From the NCBI GenBank assembly GCA_023511325.1, contig JAIMBU010000154.1, positions 1 to 6,595 on the forward strand: a stretch of DNA of 6,595 nucleotides, written 5' to 3'. The position numbers and the translations under genes are program-made. The notes below the pieces were generated by a model that was not told the origin of the DNA, made no database searches, and was given only the letters and a program-made list of their open reading frames with translations. The DNA is from Gorillibacterium sp. (GTDB taxonomy: Bacteria; Bacillota; Bacilli; Paenibacillales; NBRC-103111). Each line of letters begins with the position of its first letter. Within the stretch, counting starts at the first letter, position 1. Positions 1 through 6,387 of this stretch are shown here, in pieces.

Positions 1-962
1 GGGACACTCCGTTCGGCTGGAAAATCGTCGGCGTCGCCTATGCGAGCGAGCTGATCGCGAATCAGACGCAGTTCAAGCTGTCATATTTGTTTTGGTGCGT
101 GCTCGGGGTGGCGGTCGCGTTGCTGCTTTCCTTTACGCTTTCGCGGCGCCTGTCCAAGCCGATCAAGCAGCTCCAGGCCAGCATGAAGCAGCTGGAGAAG
201 GGAAATCTCGACATCCGCTCGCACATTCACAGCACGGACGAAATCGGGCAGCTTGGCCGTACGTTCAACATTATGGTCGGCAAAATCAAAGAGCTGATGG
301 AGCAAATTATCGCCGGCGAGGAGCTGAAGCGCAAAAGCGAGATGAAGCTGCTGCAGGCGCAAATCAACCCGCACTTTTTGTACAATAGCTTTTTTATTCT
401 GAAGGGCTTGGTCCGTAGGGGAGAGGAGGAGCTTTCGTTGCGGATGCTCGATAGCCTGGGGGAATATTTTAAATTCATCACTCGCAGCGGCTCGGAGGAA
501 GTCACGCTGGAAGCCGAGCTTGGTCACGCCTTGTCCTATCTTGAAATCCAAAACATGCGATTCGCTGGTGCTATCGATGCTACATGTGACCCACTTCCTG
601 AGGCATGGAAAGATATACTCGTTCCCCGACTGATTCTACAGCCGCTCGTAGAGAATGCCTACAAGCATGGGCTGGAGGATAAAGTGGCGGGGGGGCGGCT
701 CGATATCCACTTTACTCCATATTCTACTGAGCTTTCCGTCATCGTTGAAGATAATGGCGAGCAGTTGGATGATGACCGACTGCTCTTCCTCGAGCAGGAA
801 TTGCAGCGATCGCATCTGGCCCTGGAGATGACCGGAATTCTCAACGTCTGCCGCAGGCTACGTTTGTATTATGGTGAAGCATACGGACTACAGGCTTCCC
901 GCAGTGCGCTCGGAGGGCTGCAAATTCAATTCATGATTCCGCTCAGAAAGGAAGAGTCCTAA
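1..962 (+). CDS. YesM-type sensor histidine kinase, C-terminal part (5' end outside window)
   Basis: Membrane sensor kinase that would autophosphorylate on histidine and pass phosphate to the regulator encoded next. The frame is open from position 3, giving 319 visible residues. In order: the end of an extracellular sensor domain (WKIVGVAY, typical of the last strand of Cache-type sensors), one membrane segment (about residues 27-47), a HAMP linker (about 48-100, with KPI and DEIGQL), the His_kinase dimerisation box QINPHFLYN with phospho-acceptor His124 (codon 372-374), and a HATPase domain with N-box VENAYKHG (about 216-223). The glycine-rich boxes are weak: DNGEQ replaces DNGxG, TGILN replaces TGxGL, and GGL replaces GxGT. 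This may be a subfamily trait. The stop TAA overlaps the next ATG by one base, implying translational coupling. G+C at third codon positions falls along the gene. Family call is firm; the ligand is unknown. Confidence 0.95.
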   Translation, partial: DTPFGWKIVGVAYASELIANQTQFKLSYLFWCVLGVAVALLLSFTLSRRLSKPIKQLQASMKQLEKGNLDIRSHIHSTDEIGQLGRTFNIMVGKIKELMEQIIAGEELKRKSEMKLLQAQINPHFLYNSFFILKGLVRRGEEELSLRMLDSLGEYFKFITRSGSEEVTLEAELGHALSYLEIQNMRFAGAIDATCDPLPEAWKDILVPRLILQPLVENAYKHGLEDKVAGGRLDIHFTPYSTELSVIVEDNGEQLDDDRLLFLEQELQRSHLALEMTGILNVCRRLRLYYGEAYGLQASRSALGGLQIQFMIPLRKEES

Positions 963-2629
963 TGTACCGTCTGCTGATCGTTGATAACGAGGTGTTAATC
1001 GTTGATAATCTGGTCGATTTATTCGTTAAAACGGAACAATTCGAGTTGGAAGTGCACGGAGCTTGCACGGCAGCAAGCGCGCTTGAGCTTATGGCGAGAA
1101 CAAAGATTGATATCGTTCTAAGCGATATCCGTATGCCTGGGATGAACGGCCTAGAGCTACAGCAGGAGATCAACCAGCAGTGGCCGAGCTGCAAAATCAT
1201 TTTCTTGTCGGGGTACAATGATTTCGAATATGTCCAGCAAGCGCTCCGCCACAACAGTGTCGATTATCTACTCAAAACGGAAGGTGAGCAGAAAATTATC
1301 GATACGGTGGGCAAGGCGATCCGGCAACTGGAAGAGGTTTGGGGCAAAGAACGACTGATTGAGCAGGCGAAGCAACAAATGCAGGTGACAAGACCACTCT
1401 TGCACAAGGAATACATGTGGTCACTGCTCCAAGGAGAAACCCAGGCGTTGCGTCAGCTTCCAGGTAAGTTTGAAGAGTTGCAAATTCCCTTGTCAGCCCA
1501 AAGCCCGGTATTATTAGCGGTCGGCAGAGTGGATGATTGGCGGGACGATTTCAGCTCCGCCGATCGGGATCTGTTGCTCTATGCCATACGCAATATAGCA
1601 GACGAATATTGGAGCGCCGGCGCGAGGGTGGTATCGGTTGCCTTCGATATGAACAAAGTGGTCTGGCTGATGCAATTGATCGAGGATAAAGAGCCGTCCA
1701 TGTCCAAGATAAAGGAGGCAGCATGGACCCGGATTGTCCTGTTTGCGCATGGTACGGCTGAGGCTATCCAAATGTCCTGCAAACAACTACTTGGCCTTAA
1801 GGTGTCTTTAGTCATGGCGGGAGAGCCGCGGGAGTGGAAGCAGGTGGCAGAGCAATTTGATACGCTCAAGCTGCTGCTCAACTTCGGCGTAGGGCTTGGC
1901 CAGGAATCCCTGCTTTTCGATCAGAATCAGATGGAACAGCTGCTGCCTCAAGGTTATGCTCACGAAATCCGCACCGGGCTCAAGCAGCTGACTTCACTCG
2001 CCGCTTACCTAGAGAATGGACAACGTTATCAATTCTTCATCGATTTCGCTAACCTGGTCTCGCTGCAAGACTCGACCAAGGAGTCCACAGATTGTCTGCG
2101 TCTGGAAATCGCTTTGACACTGGCATCCATTTTCCTGGCTTATATTAATCGGTGGGGGCTGCATGGAACCGTTTCCGATAAGCTTGACTTGAATCTACTA
2201 ACACGCTTCTACCCGCACCGAAGCTGGGCAGAAACGGTAAATCATTTTACTTCTCTGGCGGAAATGCTGTTCGAAATCAAGCAAAAGGGCCAAGAGTTTG
2301 AGGAAAATGATATCGTCAAGCATGTGCAATGGTATGTGAAGCAGAATTTGTCCGGCGATCTGTCGTTGACTCAGATTGGCGAAGTCGTCGGTCACAATCC
2401 CTATTATCTATCCCGGCTGTATAAACAAATCGCCAACGAGAACTTATCTGATTTTATAGCAGGGGTGCGGCTGCAGAAGGCCAAGGAATTGCTTTCCCAG
2501 CAGCCCTTTCGCATTGGGGATATCTCGAAGCTAGTCGGGTTCACGTCGGACCACTCCTTTTATCGCTTTTTCAAGAAAGCAGCGGGAATCACCCCTCAGG
2601 AATATCGGGATCAGACATTAGGAAAGTAG
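962..2629 (+). CDS. YesN-type response regulator with AraC-family DNA-binding domain
   Basis: Cytoplasmic transcription factor, 555 residues, partner of the preceding kinase. An N-terminal receiver domain spans about residues 1-120: acidic pocket Asp8-Asn9-Glu10, phospho-acceptor Asp55 in SDIRMPGMNG, Ser83 in the SGYNDFEY segment, and Lys105 in YLLKT. The acidic pocket reads VDNE rather than VDDE, and the usual KP is KT; both are conservative departures. Residues of about 120-440 form the long, poorly conserved linker usual in YesN proteins, with no domain I can name. The C-terminus (about 446-552) is a two-helix-turn-helix AraC domain with SLTQIGEVVGHNPYYLSRLYK and the signature IGDISKLVGFTSDHSFYRFFKK followed by GITPQEYR. 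ATG 962 overlaps the kinase stop and has AAGGAAG (948-954) seven bases upstream. By position and family it probably activates the importer genes downstream. Strong family call. Confidence 0.96.
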   Translation: MYRLLIVDNEVLIVDNLVDLFVKTEQFELEVHGACTAASALELMARTKIDIVLSDIRMPGMNGLELQQEINQQWPSCKIIFLSGYNDFEYVQQALRHNSVDYLLKTEGEQKIIDTVGKAIRQLEEVWGKERLIEQAKQQMQVTRPLLHKEYMWSLLQGETQALRQLPGKFEELQIPLSAQSPVLLAVGRVDDWRDDFSSADRDLLLYAIRNIADEYWSAGARVVSVAFDMNKVVWLMQLIEDKEPSMSKIKEAAWTRIVLFAHGTAEAIQMSCKQLLGLKVSLVMAGEPREWKQVAEQFDTLKLLLNFGVGLGQESLLFDQNQMEQLLPQGYAHEIRTGLKQLTSLAAYLENGQRYQFFIDFANLVSLQDSTKESTDCLRLEIALTLASIFLAYINRWGLHGTVSDKLDLNLLTRFYPHRSWAETVNHFTSLAEMLFEIKQKGQEFEENDIVKHVQWYVKQNLSGDLSLTQIGEVVGHNPYYLSRLYKQIANENLSDFIAGVRLQKAKELLSQQPFRIGDISKLVGFTSDHSFYRFFKKAAGITPQEYRDQTLGK

Positions 2630-2657
2630 AAAACGGGTAATGCAAAGTGGAAAACGG
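2623..2657 (+). promoter_or_regulatory. Candidate AraC-type operator: two 14-bp direct repeats, 21-bp period
   Basis: AAAGTAGAAAACGG at 2623-2636 and AAAGTGGAAAACGG at 2644-2657 match at 13 of 14 positions and start exactly 21 bp apart, two helical turns. AraC-family activators typically bind tandem direct half-sites on one DNA face at about this period, the proximal one next to or over the -35 region; here the proximal copy ends five bases before the expected -35 position. The first copy overlaps the regulator's stop codon. Binding by the regulator of 962-2629 is inference from position. Confidence 0.6.
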
Positions 2658-2662
2658 TGAGT

Positions 2663-2691
2663 AGAAGCGTCATTTGAAAGCGATCTATAAT
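2663..2691 (+). promoter_or_regulatory. Candidate SigA promoter for the importer operon, weak -35
   Basis: A perfect -10 hexamer TATAAT lies at 2686-2691. The place for a -35 hexamer at 17-bp spacing (2663-2668, AGAAGC) matches the TTGACA consensus poorly, and there is no extended -10 TG. TTGAAA at 2674-2679 is only six bases from the -10 box and cannot serve as its -35. Such a strong -10/weak -35 pair suits an activator-dependent promoter, consistent with the direct repeats just upstream. Transcription would start near 2697-2699, leaving a leader of about 38 bases before the lipoprotein ATG. Confidence 0.55.
2675..2688 (+). promoter_or_regulatory. cre-like site (CcpA catabolite repression) overlapping the -10 box
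   Basis: TGAAAGCGATCTAT fits the published cre consensus TGWAANCGNTNWCA at the first 12 of 14 positions, failing only at the last two. It sits between the -35 and -10 positions and covers the first three bases of TATAAT, where bound CcpA would block RNA polymerase. Catabolite repression is expected for a sugar importer in Bacillota. The match is by eye and unproven; the weak second half-site lowers confidence. Confidence 0.45.
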
Positions 2692-2735
2692 GAATCCGAG
2701 GAGAAATTCTCAAAATTCATAAGGGGGAACAAGCA

Positions 2736-4430
2736 ATGTATAAAGGAATACGCAAACCAGCATCAATCCTACTGGCGGCGACGCTGCTGCTTACCGCATG
2801 CTCCAATTCAAGCAAATCAGCTCCTTCAAGCACGGAAGCTTCAACTGCAAGCGCAACCCAAGCGAGCGTCACAGCGTCACCCGTGCTTGATCCGATGGCC
2901 AAATACGAGCCAGCCATTGAAGTGAAACTGGCCCGTCCATCGAATCAAGCCTGGAAGTATCCGACAGGGGACAGCTTGGACAACAATATCTGGTCCCGGG
3001 AGTATCTCGATAAGCTGGGAATCAAGGTTACGACGGATTGGACGGCTGAAGCTGGACCGACGGGCTATGACCAGAAGATGAACGTGGCCATTGCTTCGGG
3101 GAGCTTGCCCGACATGTTCTCCGTCACGGCCACGCAGTTGAAGCAATTGGCCGATGCAGGGCAATTGGCTGATTTGACCGAGATATTCGACCAATATGCC
3201 ACACCGTTAACCAAACAGATGATGAACAGTGACGGTGGATTGGGTCTCAACACTGCGAAATTCGATGGTAAGTTATTGGCTCTTCCTGGCATTGGCGCCA
3301 CTTTCTATGGTCCTAAATTGCTGTGGATCCGCACCGATTGGCTGAAGAAGCTAAACCTGCCTGAGCCGAAGACGATGCAAGATGTGTTTGCCATCTCGGA
3401 TGCATTCACGAATAAGGACCCGGACGGTAATAGCAAAAGTGACAGCTTTGGACTCGGACTTAGCAAAGACTTGTATAATGGCGGCGTTGCCCTACTTGAT
3501 GGGTTCGCCAACGGGTTCCATGCCTATCCATGGATCTGGGTCAAAAATGATGACGGAAGTGTTTCCTACGGAAGTACAAGTCCGCAGATGAAAGCGGCGC
3601 TGGGCAAGCTGCAGGAATTGTATAAGAGTGGGCAGATTGACAAGGAGTTTGGCGTTAAGGATAGTGGCAAGATCGGTGAATCCGCCGCAGCTAATAAGTT
3701 AGGCATGTTCTTCGGTGAGAGCTGGATGCCCTATTATCCTCTGCTTGATGCGATGAAACAGAATCCAGGCATGGAGTGGAAGCCGTTCCTCATTCCCTCA
3801 ATCGATGATAAACCTGCAAAGGGCGGCGCAAGCTTCCCGACTAATTCATACGTAGCAATTCGTAAGGGCTTTGAGCATCCAGAAGCGATTGTCAAATTGA
3901 TGAATATCCAACAAGAGAAAATGCTGCAAACACCTATCGATCCTAATTCACCATTTAATATTGTGATGCAGGGTGAAGACCGGATCGAGAATTATCAGTT
4001 TGCCGTTGTTGGGTCGGGTATCGGTAGTCAAATGGTGGCCGATTCGATCCGTTTGCTCGGCGAAGCGTTGGAGAAGGATGATCCTGAAATTGCCAAGGGG
4101 ATGCTGGCAGAGAATGATAAGTTTGAACCGATTCGTGACTTCAGAAAGACTGGCAATATGACAAACTGGCCGCAAGCCGTCCAATACGATGCCTTTAAGC
4201 TGATGCTTAATTATTATGATAATGATCTGATCCAAACAAGTGTGTTAGCTGGACAGACGGAGACGATGGGCGAGAAGTGGGCGGCACTGGAGAAGCTTGA
4301 GAAGGAAACATTCACGAAAATCATCATGGGAGCAGCACCCATTGACGATTTTGATAAGTTTGTCACTACCTGGAATGATCTCGGTGGCAAACAAATCACA
4401 GAGGAAGTAACGGAACTGGTAAACAAATAA
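2736..4430 (+). CDS. LplA-type extracellular solute-binding lipoprotein of an ABC importer
   Basis: Substrate-capturing lipoprotein of a carbohydrate-type ABC importer, 564 residues, the long form usual for LplA/YtcQ-like proteins. A type II signal peptide ends in the lipobox LTAC with Cys22 as lipidated residue, followed by a Ser/Thr/Ala-rich tether (about 23-50). The mature protein has family hallmarks: VAIASGSLPDMF (about 117-128), LADLTEIFDQYA (about 144-155), WIRTDWLKKLNLPEPKT (197-213), and a DPDGNSKSDSFG loop (about 228-239) resembling the calcium-binding loop common in this family. ATG 2736 is preceded by AAGGGGGA (2721-2728) at seven bases. It heads the importer operon behind the candidate regulated promoter, and a hairpin separates it from the permease genes. 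The substrate is probably an oligosaccharide, from family membership only; no residue visible here identifies it. Confidence 0.95.
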   Translation: MYKGIRKPASILLAATLLLTACSNSSKSAPSSTEASTASATQASVTASPVLDPMAKYEPAIEVKLARPSNQAWKYPTGDSLDNNIWSREYLDKLGIKVTTDWTAEAGPTGYDQKMNVAIASGSLPDMFSVTATQLKQLADAGQLADLTEIFDQYATPLTKQMMNSDGGLGLNTAKFDGKLLALPGIGATFYGPKLLWIRTDWLKKLNLPEPKTMQDVFAISDAFTNKDPDGNSKSDSFGLGLSKDLYNGGVALLDGFANGFHAYPWIWVKNDDGSVSYGSTSPQMKAALGKLQELYKSGQIDKEFGVKDSGKIGESAAANKLGMFFGESWMPYYPLLDAMKQNPGMEWKPFLIPSIDDKPAKGGASFPTNSYVAIRKGFEHPEAIVKLMNIQQEKMLQTPIDPNSPFNIVMQGEDRIENYQFAVVGSGIGSQMVADSIRLLGEALEKDDPEIAKGMLAENDKFEPIRDFRKTGNMTNWPQAVQYDAFKLMLNYYDNDLIQTSVLAGQTETMGEKWAALEKLEKETFTKIIMGAAPIDDFDKFVTTWNDLGGKQITEEVTELVNK

Positions 4431-4447
4431 GCGAATACATTCTATCG

Positions 4448-4482
4448 GGGAGGAGAGAGGAATTGTTCCTCTCGCTCCTCCC
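4448..4482 (+). other. Intergenic RNA hairpin between binding-protein and permease genes
   Basis: GGGAGGAG (4448-4455) pairs with CTCCTCCC (4475-4482), and AGAGGAA (4456-4462) pairs with TTCCTCT (4466-4472). The stem is 15 bp with a two-base CG bulge at 4473-4474 and a TTG loop. The following bases (TCTACTAAAGC) are not a U-tract, so this is not a canonical intrinsic terminator. Its place, 18 bases after the lipoprotein stop, suits a 3'-end stabiliser or partial attenuator that keeps the binding protein in excess over the permeases, as known for other importer operons. The function is inference; the fold is visible. Confidence 0.7.
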
Positions 4483-4500
4483 TCTACTAAAGCTATAAGC

Positions 4501-4509
4501 AAGGCGGTG
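4501..4509 (+). promoter_or_regulatory. Ribosome binding site that fixes the first permease start at 4519
   Basis: AAGGCGGTG differs from AAGGAGGTG by one base and ends nine bases before ATG 4519. A GTG at 4507 is in frame but lies within this site and has no ribosome binding site at a proper distance upstream, so the ATG is the better start. Confidence 0.7.
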
Positions 4510-4518
4510 CAACAACAG

Positions 4519-5418
4519 ATGAAGGCTGCAAAATGGTTGAGAGAGTTGCCTTTGCACATGATGGTACTACCGGGTTTAATTTTTGCGCTCGTATTCAGCT
4601 ACACCCCGCTCGTCGGGCTTGTGCTGGCCTTTCAAAAGTTTTCTCCCTTCAAGGGATGGTTTGGTTCAGAGTGGGTGGGGCTTGAGAATTTCCGAGATAT
4701 CTTCACCTTGCCGGACATCGGTCAGGTCATTTGGAACACGATATATATTGCATCTTTGAAATTTATCGTGGGATTAATCGTTCCCATTTTCATTGCGCTC
4801 TTGCTGAACGAAGTCAATCGTACAATGATCAAGCGTGGGATTCAAACTTTAATCTATTTGCCCCATTTTCTGTCCTGGGTTATCCTCGGAGGCGTTCTCA
4901 TTGATATTTTGTCTCCGTCCGAGGGGATTGTCAATGCTGTGCTACAGCAGATCGGGATTGAACCCATTTATTTTCTCGGCAGCAACCATTGGTTTCCCAG
5001 CGTGTTGGTCGCTACCGATGTATGGAAGGAATTCGGGTTTAACACGATTGTCTATTTAGCTGCCATTACAGGGATTAATCCATCCCTCTATGAAGCAGCA
5101 ATCGTCGATGGGGCGAACCGCTGGAAGCAGACCGTCCACATTACCTTGCCAGGGATGAAATCGATCATCATCCTGCTGGCTACGCTAAGTCTTGGAAACG
5201 TATTGAATGCAGGCTTCGACCAGGTATACGTGCTCTATAGCCCTTCCGTATACGAACGAGGCGATATCCTGGATACAATGATTTTCCGAATGGGGCTACA
5301 GAATTTTCAATACAGTCTGGCGACTGCAGTCGGGCTGCTGAAATCGGCTGTTTCTTTTGTCCTCATCTCGGTATCCTATTGGCTAGCTTATCGTTTAGCC
5401 AACTATCGCATTTTTTAG
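4519..5418 (+). CDS. ABC importer permease subunit, LplB/YteP-type
   Basis: Integral membrane subunit (299 residues from ATG 4519) of a CUT1-like sugar importer, forming half of the translocation channel. The start MKAAKWLRELPLHMMVLPG with the following FSYTPLVGLVLAFQKF is typical of LplB-like proteins. Hydrophobic stretches suggest six membrane helices. The EAA loop that docks the ATPase is intact: EAAIVDGANRWKQTVHITLPG at about residues 192-212. The C-terminus (YWLAYRLANYRIF) is normal for the family, so the protein is full length. The second permease starts 12 bases after its stop, so the two are almost certainly co-translated. There is no dedicated ATPase gene beside it. An in-frame GTG at 4507 would add four residues but is disfavoured. 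Confidence 0.95.
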   Translation: MKAAKWLRELPLHMMVLPGLIFALVFSYTPLVGLVLAFQKFSPFKGWFGSEWVGLENFRDIFTLPDIGQVIWNTIYIASLKFIVGLIVPIFIALLLNEVNRTMIKRGIQTLIYLPHFLSWVILGGVLIDILSPSEGIVNAVLQQIGIEPIYFLGSNHWFPSVLVATDVWKEFGFNTIVYLAAITGINPSLYEAAIVDGANRWKQTVHITLPGMKSIIILLATLSLGNVLNAGFDQVYVLYSPSVYERGDILDTMIFRMGLQNFQYSLATAVGLLKSAVSFVLISVSYWLAYRLANYRIF

Positions 5419-5430
5419 AAAGGAACTCTG

Positions 5431-6312
5431 ATGCTAAAACTATCGATGGGAAGACGCATATTTCTAACGTGCAATTATCTATTTCTGATCACGCTGTCAC
5501 TGCTATGTTTGCTGCCGTTCGTAAATGCGGTTGCCATATCCTTCAGCGAAAGCTCTGCTGTAATCGCCGGTAAGGTAACTATTTGGCCGGTGGATTTCAC
5601 ACTCAGTTCCTACAAATACATTCTGAATAGCCATATTTTCATCCAGACCTTTAGTAATACGATCGTAAGGGTTGTGCTTGGCACCTCTTTGAGTATGCTG
5701 ATGACGTGTCTACTCGGCTATGCTTTATCCAAGGAAACTAGCGCGTTCAGGTTTCGGACTGTCTACGTATGGATTTTCGTCATCACCATTTTGTTCAACG
5801 GGGGACTGATTCCCTGGTATATGACGATCAAAATGGTTGGGATCCTCGATACGATTTGGGCACTTATCCTGCCCGGAGCGGTTCAAGTATTTAATGTCAT
5901 TCTGCTGCTAAACTTTTTTCGCGCCTTACCGAAAGAATTGGAAGAGTCATCATTCATTGATGGCGCAGGCCACTGGACAACACTCTTAAAAATCTATTTG
6001 CCTATCTCAATGCCCGCCTTGGCTACGATTCTATTGCTTACAATGGTAGGACACTGGAATGCCTGGTTTGACGGGTTGATTCTGATGAACAAGGTCGAGC
6101 ATTATCCCTTATCCAGTTACTTGCAGACCGTTGTCATCCAGATGGACTTCTCTCATTTAAATCAGAAGGATGTTCAACTGCTGGGTGTTATCTCAAATCG
6201 CACGAGCAAAGCTGCCCAGATTGTGCTGGGTGCACTTCCAATTTTGCTCGTCTATCCGTTCCTGCAGCGGTATTTTGTGAAGGGACTGACGATCGGCTCC
6301 GTCAAAGGGTAA
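5431..6312 (+). CDS. ABC importer permease subunit, LplC/YtcP-type
   Basis: Second permease subunit (293 residues), partner of the preceding one. ATG 5431 has AAAGGA (5419-5424) six bases upstream. Family marks in order: a first membrane helix (about 12-36), FTLSSYKYIL (56-65), SNTIVRVVLGTSLSML (75-90), FNGGLIPWYM (122-131), and the ATPase-docking loop starting at Glu172 and running through DGAGHWTTLLKIYLP to residue 191. There the usual EAA reads ESS, a variation tolerated in this family. The end ILLVYPFLQRYFVKGLTIGSVKG is the characteristic full-length C-terminus. No terminator follows in the 75 bases before the next gene, so transcription may continue into the second lipoprotein gene. Confidence 0.95.
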   Translation: MLKLSMGRRIFLTCNYLFLITLSLLCLLPFVNAVAISFSESSAVIAGKVTIWPVDFTLSSYKYILNSHIFIQTFSNTIVRVVLGTSLSMLMTCLLGYALSKETSAFRFRTVYVWIFVITILFNGGLIPWYMTIKMVGILDTIWALILPGAVQVFNVILLLNFFRALPKELEESSFIDGAGHWTTLLKIYLPISMPALATILLLTMVGHWNAWFDGLILMNKVEHYPLSSYLQTVVIQMDFSHLNQKDVQLLGVISNRTSKAAQIVLGALPILLVYPFLQRYFVKGLTIGSVKG

Positions 6313-6387
6313 GTTGTGATTTTAACTCGGGTACGGCAACGTCCGGTCCGGAGGTAAAATATAACCAGACATATGGGAGGGTTACAC

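Noticed and set aside
81..551. Long open frame of 156 codons on the minus strand opposite the kinase gene.
   Set aside because: It lies opposite a well-supported domain-bearing gene in GC-rich sequence, where antisense frames stay open by chance, and its translation shows no family hallmark.
977..1008. Direct repeat ATCGTTGATAA at 977-987 and 998-1008, also 21 bp apart, at the start of the regulator gene.
   Set aside because: The repeat is in frame and encodes the recurring residues LIVDN in the receiver domain; it shares no sequence with the 2623 repeats and is best explained by coding constraint.
2674..2691. TTGAAA at 2674 paired with TATAAT at 2686 as a promoter.
   Set aside because: Spacing is only six bases, far below the 16-18 required; TTGAAA is better explained as part of the cre-like site.
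2701..2711. Palindrome GAGAAATTCTC in the leader of the first lipoprotein gene.
   Set aside because: The arms leave a one-base loop, so it cannot form an RNA hairpin of note, and it matches no operator I recognise.
4448..4482. Hairpin read as an intrinsic terminator.
   Set aside because: No T-run follows on either strand, and the permease genes need transcription from upstream.
6341..6355. CCGGTCCGG followed by GGAGGT as a terminator or extra ribosome site.
   Set aside because: The CCGG units do not form a useful stem, no T-run follows, and no start codon lies at a proper distance after GGAGGT.
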